From NCBI GenBank assembly GCA_000697335.1, contig JNEM01012238.1, forward strand, positions 1-10,379: a stretch of 10,379 bases of DNA, written 5' to 3'. This DNA is from Conidiobolus incongruus B7586 (lineage: Eukaryota > Entomophthoromycota > Entomophthoromycetes > Entomophthorales > Conidiobolaceae). Each line of letters opens with the position of its first letter. The first letter of the stretch is position 1. The notes beneath the pieces were generated by a model. That model saw only the letters and a program-made list of their open reading frames with translations. It made no database searches and was not told the origin of the DNA. A program made the translations under genes and the position numbers. Of this stretch, positions 1-8,654 are shown in pieces.

Positions 1-986
1 CAATTAAAATTTGATTTATTTAAAAAAGATAAAATACCTGTATTTAATTAATTTACCTTTAAGAATTAAATAGGAAAATTAATAATACTTATGATTTGTT
101 ATATAAATTAACATATAATGATAAATAAAATATTCTATTAATATTAAATTATAAAGAAATTTAATTTATTTTAATATTTTATTTTTTTTAAATTAAAGCT
201 AATTAAAAAAAATCAATTTATCAATTATAATAAGTTATTACAAAATCTTTTGTTTTTATATTATATTATATTTTGTTCAATTATTATTATTTTAGTTTTT
301 TCAGTTTTTATTAATTAAATTATTTCTAAGCTTTCATATATATTAGATAATTATAGAATTAATAATAAAAATTGCTTTGGTAATCCTTCAACCAAAATAA
401 GTAGGTGTTTTTTAATATATTTTTTATCAATAAAATTAAAAAAATAATAATAAATAATCTTATAGATTTTGGAAATATATGTATATTATCCATTTTAGAT
501 TTAAAATAACAAAATTGGTGATAAATAATAATTTTAAGTAAATATTGTTATTATCAACTGTTAATAAATATTAAATAATTTTAAAAGGTTTGTGGTTGAG
601 TTTTAATAATATTAAAATATAAAACTTATGATTATTATTAAATTTAAATAAAATTTAATAGTAAATTTTTAAGTAAGAATATTTTAATTAAAAAATCATT
701 ATAGGTGAATATATATAGTCTGAAAATATAAATTCTCTTATTTGATATGTATATAGTTTATTTATTAAAACTAACAATATATTTAAAAAATTAAAAATTA
801 AAAAATTTGCCATTTCTTAACTAATTATAAAATAATTAATGCTAACTTGAGATTTATGAATTATATCCCTTGGATATTTCATATTTAGCAAAATAATATT
901 GAACTTTAATTAATATTTTGAAATATAAAGATCATTATATTTATATCCTTAATAGCTTTATTATATATAAATATTTAATCAATGAT
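1..986. other. AT-rich intergenic DNA, no gene seen
   Basis: This stretch is dominated by A and T runs and stop codons in all frames. I see no conserved protein, no tRNA boxes and no long repeat. The right edge contains the 3' untranslated region of the NudC gene, which is transcribed leftwards, so its polyadenylation site should lie in roughly the last few hundred bases; no single poly(A) signal can be singled out in such AT-rich DNA. Confidence 0.7.
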
Positions 987-1532
987 TTAATGGCCACCAA
1001 AATCAATTTCGGGATGGTTCTTTTTAAATTCAGCTAGTCTCTCTTCCTCCTCCTCATCTAGCAATTCGGAAGCTGGAGGCAGCAAGCTCGTCTGACCTTT
1101 GTCGGCAAGCATCTTCTCCACCATCGTTCTAGCCTCAAGGTCTAAATCGCTGAGCTTGGAATTGTCTGGCTGCATTTTGGTGGTATCAATTTTGGGATGA
1201 TGAGTAAGTACGCAGTCCCACCACTTTTGCTGATATACTTTTTCCAACTGGATACTTAATAAATCCCCATTTTCAACTGTCCAAGTACTCTCCTCAACCC
1301 TGATCATATCGCTCAATTCTCCTTCGAACAATGGTTTCTGACCCTTGAATCCAACTTTCAAATGCTTAGGCTGGATTTTGATATCCAAATTTTTGGAACG
1401 TGTGCCAGAAGGTACTTTGACTTGAATTTCCAAGTCTTTTAAACTTTGCTTCCAAATATAAGGCAAATTGGTATTTTCGTAATTGAAGGTGTGTTCATAT
1501 ATGGATTTGTTATCGGGTCTAACAGATGCCAT
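987..1532 (-). CDS. nudC: Nuclear movement protein NudC (CS-domain co-chaperone)
   Basis: This gene encodes a complete 181-residue NudC protein in a single exon. NudC proteins are cytoplasmic Hsp90-associated co-chaperones that stabilise LIS1/NudF and thereby support dynein-driven nuclear migration. The CS domain (p23-like beta sandwich) covers about residues 22-110: it opens with Y25, W27 and Q29 followed by LKDLEIQVKVPSGTRSK, and contains the family signatures ESTWTVENG (81-89) and WWDCV (104-108). The characteristic NudC tail follows: PKIDTTKMQPDNSKLSDL (113-130), an acidic coil at about 158-168, and a C-terminal HPEIDF (173-178). The length fits fungal NudC (about 180-200 residues), and the ATG at 1532 gives the usual short N-terminus before the CS domain. 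No intron or disruption is seen. It reads away from the tRNA and LTR block, with about 150 bp of upstream DNA before the tRNA. Identity is very secure; the chaperone role is known from the family. Confidence 0.97.
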   Translation of the reverse strand: MASVRPDNKSIYEHTFNYENTNLPYIWKQSLKDLEIQVKVPSGTRSKNLDIKIQPKHLKVGFKGQKPLFEGELSDMIRVEESTWTVENGDLLSIQLEKVYQQKWWDCVLTHHPKIDTTKMQPDNSKLSDLDLEARTMVEKMLADKGQTSLLPPASELLDEEEEERLAEFKKNHPEIDFGGH

Positions 1533-1676
1533 AGTAAGTTATAATTCGATGTGGAACGAAAAGTAGAAATTGGATCAAAAAATCATTGATATTGTTATAG
1601 AAAGGACTAGAATTTAATCGAATTTATATCAATTTGAATGAATATAATTATGGGATGCATTATCATTTAGAGCAAC

Positions 1677-1681
1677 AAAAA
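1677..1681 (-). terminator. Pol III T5 terminator of the tRNA-Glu locus
   Basis: On the minus strand a run of five T residues starts three bases after the tRNA discriminator base. A T run of four or more is the standard RNA polymerase III stop signal, and its position directly behind the acceptor stem supports a transcribed tRNA gene rather than a random tRNA-like match. Confidence 0.6.
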
Positions 1682-1684
1682 TAA

Positions 1685-1756
1685 CTCCGATACAAAGAAT
1701 CGAGCCCTGGTCATCTCAGTGAAAGCAAGAAATCCTAACCACTGGACCATATCAGA
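1685..1756 (-). tRNA. tRNA-Glu (anticodon UUC), possibly decayed
   Basis: The reverse strand folds as a 72-nt cloverleaf. The acceptor arms are TCTGATA and TATCGGA, with one T:G pair and discriminator G. The D arm contains the A-box match TGGTCCAGTGG. The anticodon stem is TCTTG/TGAGA with loop CTTTCAC, which gives anticodon TTC (Glu). The T stem is CAGGG/CTTTG and the T loop CTCGATT. The overall sequence strongly resembles eukaryotic nuclear tRNA-Glu. Odd points are several G:U pairs in the anticodon and T stems, and C instead of the near-invariant T at position 54, which weakens the B box (GGCTCGATTCT). No intron is present. A T5 terminator follows. It may be a working divergent gene or an early pseudogene; identity as tRNA-Glu is secure, function is not. 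Confidence 0.78.
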
Positions 1757-2031
1757 TTAAAAATGCTGTCGCGGTTATTAGCTCTTGGAGGGTTATCGAG
1801 GACACTAGTACAGTCATTCTGTAGGCCAGGTTGTGAAGCATGGCACCTACCAACTAGGGTAAACTACCGATGACCAGTTCTCTGGCTATCCGGTCATGAT
1901 CACTTGTAAACGGGGCGTTGTAAAGAGCGACTAGACAGTAGCAACGGTGTCGGCGTTAGGATGCGACATGCTAAGAGGATGGAATCACAAAATATCAATA
2001 GGAACGAATGTAAGATGAATAATGGAGGATG

Positions 2032-2063
2032 ACTCAAGTGGAACTATAAGCAGCTACTTGAGT
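2032..2063. repeat. 8-bp inverted repeat inside the LTR-like block
   Basis: ACTCAAGT (2032-2039) and ACTTGAGT (2056-2063) are perfect inverted arms separated by 16 bases. In the transcript this could form a hairpin in the leader downstream of the presumed LTR start site. The role is unknown. Confidence 0.5.
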
Positions 2064-2157
2064 GTACTAAAAGGGGTGGTTTTTGAAGTAGGAAAAAGGT
2101 TTATCTGTGTAAAAAAGAGAGGCAAAAGTGGAGAGAGAAGAAGAGAAGGAGAAGAGT

Positions 2158-2167
2158 CCTTTTTATA
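2158..2167 (-). promoter_or_regulatory. TATA box of the LTR-like element
   Basis: On the minus strand this reads TATAAAAAGG, a strong TATA match. It is followed after a few bases by a CT-rich stretch of several tens of bases, a common arrangement around Pol II start sites in fungal LTRs. A start site would be expected near 2125-2140 on the minus strand. Confidence 0.5.
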
Positions 2168-2323
2168 GCTAAGTGAAATATATAGGTGTAAGTATGCAAC
2201 GACTGAGTAACAGCGTGGTCACTCTAATGTGGACTGGTAGTATGTTGATAAGGCCTAATTTGGTTAATCAGGAATATGGTTGAGAATTTGAGTGAAAAAC
2301 GCAATCAGGTAGCAACTGTCACA

Positions 2324-3179
2324 AATATTTCAAATATTTTATTCAATATTTTCTGAGTGGTAATTTTAATTCAAAATCAATTACACATTTTACATTATTC
2401 TACTTGATTTATCACAATTTATCATTTATTTTAATATCATCAATACATTTTATTTTTTTAATTTATTCCCGATTTAATCAATTTTTCAATACCAATGAAA
2501 TTTTTTTCTCATAATTAATATATCAAAAATGTTCTATTAAAATTTCCTTGACTAATAATCTAAAAATCCCATATTTTTAACATTATATCATGAAAAGATT
2601 AATTGAATTATAAATCTAAATAATTCATGAATCACTTTGTTTTCTATGATAAAGAATTTAGTTGTATTTAATTCATTTGTATATTTGATACTCTTATAAA
2701 TCTGAAAACTGAAACTTCTATATTTGAATGTACTTTGCCAAATACTGTCTGCCATTATCTCAAAGAGGATTTTAAGAGTGATATTGAAAGTTACTTTATG
2801 AAATGACCATTTTTGAGCTGCAGGAATTTTCAATATCCATGATATAATGCAAAAATTATAGCCTGGGGCTTAAATGATTCTTTGTTACCTTTAAGTATTT
2901 GTCTATATAAATGCAAAGATTGTAACTGTAATCCAACTTGTTTTGATTACACCGTAATAGGTGGAATAAGTAGAGTAGGGGATATTGAGTCAACGAGCTT
3001 AAGATTTTAATGGTTTTGAAGTTATACAGGGTTTTATTGTATTAGAGTATTTTGATTTTCTTCATCATCTGTTTAAAAAAAACAAAAAAAAGAATAATTC
3101 ATGACCCGAAATTCAACTGAATACAATTCAATTAATAATTCAACTATTAATTTAATTTGTAATAAAAAAATATTCCATA
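2324..3179. other. Intergenic region upstream of the TFIIF-beta gene
   Basis: No gene can be supported here. The left part (to about 2630) is very AT-rich. The part from about 2640 to 3060 is noticeably less AT-rich and contains a small perfect hairpin, TGTAATC (2927-2933) and GATTACA (2945-2951) with an 11-base loop. The final 100 bases carry A-rich runs next to the TFIIF-beta start and probably hold its promoter and 5' untranslated region. A short open frame on the minus strand at 2588-2833 has no recognisable family and AT-driven composition, so it is not called. Confidence 0.5.
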
Positions 3180-4265
3180 ATGAATAATGATATCTATAAT
3201 GACGGTTCCGACGACGAATTGATCGAAGTTAACGATTTTCGTTTGGAAGACGCTGAAATGAAGTTGATTGTTATGAAGGTCTTTCTTTCTTACTCAATTA
3301 TTACCACATAATGTATTAATATCTAATCCACTTAGATTCCGAGTCTATACGATTATTGGTTTAAAAACCCTAGGAATAAGGATGAAACTTTGGGCTATTT
3401 TAGATTTTATCAACCGTAATTGTCAATTCATCATATGCATTTTATTATTTATTAACCTTTACTTTAGCTTTCAAGACCAAACTGAAGATGGGGTAAATTG
3501 AGGCATTTCAATTGTTTTGTTTTTAAGACTACTTTGTGTTAAACTTATTTGGAATTACCCTCTAGAAATCACAAACTTTCACCTCAATATACCATTAATA
3601 CTAGCATTATTAGTCTAAATCCTCCATACATTTTCAGAGTGGGTCGTGAGCCCACCACCGCTACTTTAGCCGGAAAAGTGGCTTACAAAAGTGTCGCTCC
3701 AGCTATGGATGGTCCCGAAGACAGTCGAACCATTCGCGAACAGGGTGTAGCTGCCAGAAATCAAGGCTCTATTCAAGCACTTCAACCCAGTGAACTGCCA
3801 TTTGCTCAACCATTCACTAGCAACGATAAATTCGAAGCATCCAGTAATATGCCCAAGACATCCAAGACTGGTGTGGATGGCAAGGCTATCAGAATGAGCC
3901 AGAGCGAACTCCACCAAGTCATCTTCAAACTTTTCCAAGAGTATGATTACTGGAACCTCAAAAGTCCTCTCCAATCCACACATCAACCTGTCAGCTACCT
4001 CAAAAAAGTGCTCAGCCAACTCTGTATCTTCCATAAGTCCGGCTAGTACATGCATAACTATGAGCTCAAGCCCGAATACAAGGGTATGGCGAGCAAGGAG
4101 GGCAATCTCCCCATAAAACCCCCCGACGGAAGTACACCCTTCACCTCTGGCCAGAAAGAAGGCTCTGACTATGGCGAAAATGACAATATTTTAGAGGATA
4201 ACTTCGACGATTTGGAAGCTGACGACGAAGGTATGGACGATGTAGTATTTGATCAAATTAACTAA
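3180..4265 (+). CDS. TFG2: Transcription initiation factor TFIIF beta subunit (Tfg2/RAP30), with in-frame UAG
   Basis: TFIIF beta pairs with TFIIF alpha to bind RNA polymerase II and place it in the preinitiation complex. Exon 1 (3180-3278) ends in LIVMK and joins across intron 3279-3335 to IPSLYDYW in exon 2 (3336-3415), matching the family's opening WLVKVP...W. The rest lies in one frame from about 3549: the dimerisation domain with LAGKVAYKSVAP, then the winged-helix domain from AIRMSQSELHQVIFKLF through YDYWNLK and PVSYLKKVLSQL to HKSG, YELKPEY and an acidic tail ending at TAA 4263-4265. Two oddities exist. A TAG at 4044-4046 sits between HKSG and YMHNYELKPEY, where homologues have one residue. 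The 3416-3565 junction is unclear: a 150-nt intron keeps the frame (about 292 residues apart from the UAG) but drops a beta strand, while introns 3416-3467 plus 3493-3527 keep it with an in-frame TAA at 3540-3542. The family call is secure; whether the gene is intact is not. Confidence 0.88.
4044..4046 (+). other. In-frame TAG within the TFIIF-beta winged-helix domain
   Basis: The codon lies between GGC (Gly of HKSG) and TAC (Tyr of YMHNYELKPEY). Coding similarity to TFIIF beta continues in the same frame without a gap on both sides, so the stop takes the place of exactly one residue. A C-to-T change from CAG (Gln) would explain it. No plausible intron removes it without also removing conserved residues. 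Confidence 0.8.
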
Positions 4266-5169
4266 GTTCTAATATTTTAAGAAATTTCAAATTGGATACT
4301 TGACAATTAACTTATGACTTATTATTAATTCAGTATATATGCACATGTTTAGCAATTAAGGCAAAGGGAAAATGGGATATTGATTGTATCAAATTGAAGT
4401 ATATTAATTGTAATGAAATATATTATTAAATCGGTATTAACATTTTTTTTAAATTCTATTACTATATTTTCACTATTTATATTCTCTTCATTTTTTGTAT
4501 TGTAAAATTCAATTTTAATAATTACGATGAACTATTTTAACAATTATTATTCTATAATAATAATAATAATAATAATTCAATCACAATATAAACAACTTTT
4601 ATTTGAACTCCTAAATTCCAGTATCATTTGTTGTGATTCAGTCACTTGAATTTTTCAAAAATAAATTATAAACAATATTTGGATTATTATTGAAGATCTT
4701 TCAATTACTTGAATCATATTAATTTTAATGAAATTTTAAATATTAAATTAATTCTAAAAATTTTTTGAATATAAAAAAAATTTTGATATTGATTTAAGCA
4801 AGATTAAATGAAATTGAATTGATAAATTCTATTCAATAACTAATTTATAAACTTTATAAAATTTAAATATTACCATAATATATCTATTAATAATATCTAA
4901 TCAATAATCCATAATTTAAACCTTGCAAAAATTCTCATAAACAAATATTTCATATTTAATTTTCATGTGAAGCCTCAAAATAATTTGATGTCATAAATTG
5001 ATCATTTTTTAGTTTTTGACCAAGTGGAAATTTGAAACTAATCGAAAACTTGATCGACCTAATCACTTTATAAATACTAAAGTTCCCTGATTAAATTATA
5101 ATGATTTTGAATAAAAATCTTTTAAAAAATAATATAATAATTAATATATTAATATAAATAATCAAAAAT
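4266..5169. other. Intergenic AT-rich DNA between TFIIF-beta and DDHD lipase genes
   Basis: This stretch holds the 3' untranslated region of the TFIIF-beta gene and the promoter of the lipase gene. It contains stops in all frames and long A/T runs, and I see no further exon that would extend the lipase N-terminus. A trinucleotide microsatellite is annotated separately. Confidence 0.6.
4554..4576. repeat. (ATA)n microsatellite
   Basis: About seven and a half perfect copies of the ATA unit lie in intergenic DNA downstream of the TFIIF-beta gene. It is a simple sequence repeat, likely variable in length between isolates. Confidence 0.9.
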
Positions 5170-7577
5170 ATGTCACACGATCCCTTTAATTATCTATTGC
5201 AAGAAGGCGATACGAGTTTTCAATTACATAATGAAGGTAAAATCCATAAATTGAATTAATAGAATAAATAGAATTTAATTTAAATTAGATGTTGACGAAC
5301 AAGGACCTACGCCAACTCATATTGTGTTTATAATACATGGTAAAACATATATATATATATATATATATTATTATTATTATTTTGTAATAATATTTGAGTT
5401 AGGTATGGGTTATAAAATGTTTGAAGCTGGAAAATTTCGACAAAATAGTAAATACCTCAATTCCATTAAAGAACTAAAAATATTAATCGATAACACAAAA
5501 TAGTGTTACAACTGTCTAAAACTTTGTGTAGTTCTTTATTTTCTGACTTTAGAGATAGTGGTTTACACTTGTATTTTTATCCAATAGGTAATATATAATT
5601 ATTGAAAATATATTTATTAATATATTTATTGTCCTTAGAATGGGCTGCTGATTTTCATGGGATGGACACCGTTGACAAGTAAATATTAACAAATCATTAA
5701 GATTGAATCATTTTTTAATATATCATTTAGGCGTTTGAAAAAAGTAACTTTACCCTCAATTCCAGGGATGAGGGTATTTAACAATGGTACTTAATTATTA
5801 ATTTAATATATTAAACTATTCACTAACTTAAATTGTCAATAGACTGTTTAGCTGATGTCTTATTTTACTTCACAGAGTATCACCGTCAGCGTCTATTCAA
5901 TAAACTTGGGGAAAAGATCAACGAAGCTTATGAAAAACTCATGTCAAAATTCCCAGATTTTGACGGTCAAACTGGAGTCATCGGTCACTCCTTAGGTGGT
6001 GTTATAGGCTATGACTTACTTGTTAAACCCAATCCACCATCCAAATCTAAAGATCCTTTGTATCCAATGGCATTCCCAACTCTAGAAAGACCTACATTAA
6101 AATTTGAACCTAGTTTCCTATTCATATTGGGATGTCCCGTAGCCGCTGTGATGATTATGAGAGGACTAGAATATCAACACTATCAATTGCCCAAGTCAAT
6201 TTTGTTTAGAAATATTTTTAATCGTAAGTTATCATTAATATTATTTTTTTTAAATATTATTTGCTTATTTTGTTTCTTTCTAGCATATGATCCTTTGGTC
6301 AGTGTTATAAATATTTTGTTGGATTACAATTATATTGATTTGTGCTGTATAGGCATATAGATTTGAACCTTTAATTGACTCGGAATATGAAAATATCGAT
6401 CCGGTTCCATTGCCTATAAGTCAGCCTCCTGTTCAAGGGATTTTGCCCACTCTTCAATCTTATCTACCAAGACCACCGTCCGTGTTGAGTGATATATCTA
6501 TTATAGATTCTGCTAAATCTGTGTTTACTAATTTCAACACAACTAATAAAGAACCATCTCCAACACCTCAATCGCCACCGTTTAGTCCAGAGGCAGAATT
6601 TGAAATTCCGCCTATAGACATTCCCAATAATGAACACAAGAGATCAGCATCAGTGGTAAGTATGATAGGATTCAACGAAGTGAGACGCAGTTCTTTTTCA
6701 TCGTCCCCGAAAAAATCTAGTTACTTGAGTTCATATCCACTATTATTCCAAGTAAACAGAGCATGGAACACAAATTAACAATGCCTATTCATTTCATTTT
6801 TAGGATTCTGAACAAGCGCCTATTAAGAAGAAGACTACAGCCGCTCAAGCTCAATTTGTTAATCCTCCCTCTAGAAGCACCTCTCTTTTAGCCAGAGTAG
6901 CAATGCAAAACAATCAGAGTAATGATGGATCGGGGAACGAGAGCGACGACGAGGAAAGTAATCCTGATACTTCCCAAAACTTATCTCAATCTCTACCTTC
7001 TACCCTTTATAGCAAATTCAAACCAAAGCCCGAAACTTCGAAAAAACTGTCATCCATGCGCGGTTCTATGACTGAAACCATTTCCAAATCATCCCTGGGA
7101 CAGTGGGTGGAATCTGCACGCCAACTTCTCACCACCAAAGCTGAGGACGAGCAACTATCCTGGGTGGTTGGGGGCCTTACCCTCGGGTTGGGCATGTTCT
7201 CAACTAAGAACAATATGGACCGCGCTCTAGATCCCGAGCACCACACAGAGGATGAAGTCACGGAAGCTTTCAACCAACAAAAAACTGCGGCAGCGTCCGA
7301 TTCCATCCAATTACCCCAAGAAACTCAAGATAATAAGCCCAATACAGATTTGCCCAGGTATGACTACTCAATCCAGGTTCAAGCGATTCAAAATCTGAGG
7401 ATCGAGTACCTCCTGGGTATCAGAGCGCATTTCTGCTACTGGTAGATTCTTTTTTATTTTCATTTTTATCATATACTAATACGATGATTTAGGTCGGATA
7501 GGGATGTTAGTCACTTCTTATTAAAAAGTTTTCAGGATTTAAAAGATTCTCAAATTGTAGTACCTCCATCCAACTAA
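5170..7577 (+). CDS. DDHD-domain phospholipase (PA-PLA1-like), 11 exons
   Basis: Exons: 5170-5236, 5289-5339, 5403-5447, 5504-5587, 5639-5678, 5731-5786, 5843-6223, 6284-6297, 6353-6751, 6804-7441 and 7493-7577. They sum to 1860 nt, an uninterrupted 619-residue frame; the ten introns are 51-63 nt with GT/AG ends. DDHD enzymes are intracellular phospholipases A1 that hydrolyse phosphatidic acid and related phospholipids at membranes. The lipase core shows HIVFIIHG (33-40), IEWAADFHGMDTVDKR (82-97), LPSIPGMR (103-110) and the nucleophile elbow GHSLG (162-166, Ser164). The DDHD domain starts near FLFILGCPVAAVMIMRG and retains PYDP (Asp244), AYRFEPL (247-253), PRYDY (Asp566), AHFCYW (His588) and DRDVSHF (Asp596), so the four metal- or catalysis-associated D/D/H/D positions look present. 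Residues 260-560 are a Ser/Pro-rich, probably disordered insert with a hydrophobic patch WVVGGLTLGLGMF (about 499-511). The N-terminus is unusually short (39 residues before the HG motif), and no WWE or SAM domain is seen. Substrate specificity cannot be told. Confidence 0.93.
5347..5380. repeat. (AT)n-(TTA)n microsatellite within a lipase intron
   Basis: Eleven AT dinucleotides (5347-5368) run directly into about four TTA units inside the second lipase intron (5340-5402). It makes this the longest intron of the gene (63 nt) and is likely variable in length. Confidence 0.9.
6284..6297 (+). other. 14-nt microexon of the DDHD lipase gene
   Basis: This exon is flanked by introns 6224-6283 (donor GTAAGT, acceptor CTAG) and 6298-6352 (donor GTCAGT, acceptor ATAG). 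Together with one base from the exon before, it encodes exactly PYDPL, the start of the conserved PYDP-x-AYR motif of DDHD proteins; AYRFEPL begins the next exon. Skipping it would shift the frame, because 14 is not a multiple of three. Confidence 0.88.
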
Positions 7578-8654
7578 ATCACCTTATTCTTTACCACCCG
7601 ATCGAATAATATTAAGAAATACTCATCCATAATAATATTAATAAAATGAGAGGAATTAAGATTCTAGCAGTTATTGCTTTGGATTATATATTTCATTGTT
7701 TATATATTGGAATTAAGAAAAAAAATTCTTGGTCATAAATTGTACTTCCTGCATTTGTGAATAGGATTTAACATTTGAAAATATTTCCAATACAGTGGAG
7801 TTAATCATTTGTTAATTTCATTTGATAGTTCGAAATTTATAATCAAAAAATGGTAGTCTGTCAATTATTTTTTATATCAATAGAATTCTTTATAAATATT
7901 GACATTTAACATCCAAAACATAATTTGAAAAAGTAAAAAATAGAAGCTTGCAGAAAATGTATTTAATTTCTAACCTTTAACCATATTTTGAAATGTTAAA
8001 ATTAATTTAAAGGAAAGTATAAATTTTATAATAACTCAAAAATACTCATGATGGAGGATTTCGTAATATTAATATAACTTTGCAATGGTTATTGAATATT
8101 ATACTCAAATTAACATTGAAAAGAATTAATGAATTGTAATTTGTTTTATGTAAGAATGAATAGTTTCACTTTAAAAATAATTTTTTAATTAATTATAATT
8201 TATTTTATTTTAGATTTCATAAATGAATCATTTAATAGAATTTAAATATTTGTGATATTTAATAAAATATCATTTGTAAATTGACTTAAATATTTAAAAT
8301 TATGTCATTTTTTCCTAGTAATTATATAGTGTTTATATTTTCAATGGATTGGTTATAATATTGACCATGATAATACGCAATATTGGGTTATGTATAATGA
8401 AGTCTTAAATGATTGTAAATTATCGATTTTAAGATATAATTTATATTTAATTTACTCATTTTTATAAGTAATTCAGCTTTATTTTATTAAATATTTATGC
8501 AAAAATACTTAGCTGTCTGGATGATTGAAATGAAATCTCATTCAGAACTGGATATTTGCTAAACTTCAATGTTTTTAACCTGAATTATCCAGATTAAATA
8601 CTTTTTTGACTTGATTTTCCTCAACAGTTGTTATTTTTCAATATACAGCATAAT

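Larger units (their letters stand above)
1764..2323 (-). mobile_element. Probable solo LTR of a Ty3/gypsy-like retrotransposon (fossil)
   Basis: This 560-bp block is clearly richer in G and C than the DNA around it. Read on the minus strand it starts TGTGACAG and ends GACAGCA, giving the TG...CA boundaries typical of LTRs. A TATA box (TATAAAAAGG at 2158-2167) lies about 160 bp inside, followed by a long pyrimidine-rich leader, as in the U3/R region of LTR promoters. There are no gag-pol coding sequences and no second LTR, so it is best read as a solo LTR left by recombination. No clear target-site duplication is visible (AAAAA on one side, AATAT on the other), which suggests some age or an inexact boundary. 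Its end lies 7 bp from the 5' end of the tRNA-Glu, the kind of site that Ty3 and Ty1 elements prefer. The family assignment is inferred from structure and position only; another promoter-bearing repeat remains possible. Confidence 0.5.

Noticed and set aside
1685-2323. A tRNA-derived SINE
   Set aside because: In a SINE the tRNA-like part would come first and the tail after it; here the GC-richer block lies upstream of the tRNA 5' end, and the tRNA is followed directly by a Pol III terminator.
2588-2833. 81-codon open frame on the minus strand
   Set aside because: Composition is rich in Ile, Phe, Lys and Asn as expected from AT-rich DNA; no family is recognised and no splice partner is visible.
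2900-2960. SRP RNA Alu-domain-like motif (CTGTAATCC)
   Set aside because: Only one short motif matches; the partner loop, helix 8 tetraloop and the rest of an SRP RNA cannot be found.
3666-4055. Open frame on the minus strand opposite TFIIF-beta
   Set aside because: It is the antisense shadow of the strongly conserved TFIIF-beta exon.
3549-4265. Genome-wide reassignment of UAA/UAG to Gln
   Set aside because: NudC, the 619-codon lipase and the LisH frame contain many CAA/CAG codons and no internal UAA/UAG; with a reassigned code in such AT-rich DNA, UAR codons should be common.
5448-5503. In-frame TAG in the lipase gene at 5501-5503
   Set aside because: It is the acceptor end of a 56-nt intron (GTAAAT...AAATAG); removing it yields a continuous, family-consistent protein.
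7007-7306. Open frame on the minus strand opposite the lipase
   Set aside because: It is antisense to a coding exon whose frame is confirmed by the DDHD motifs.
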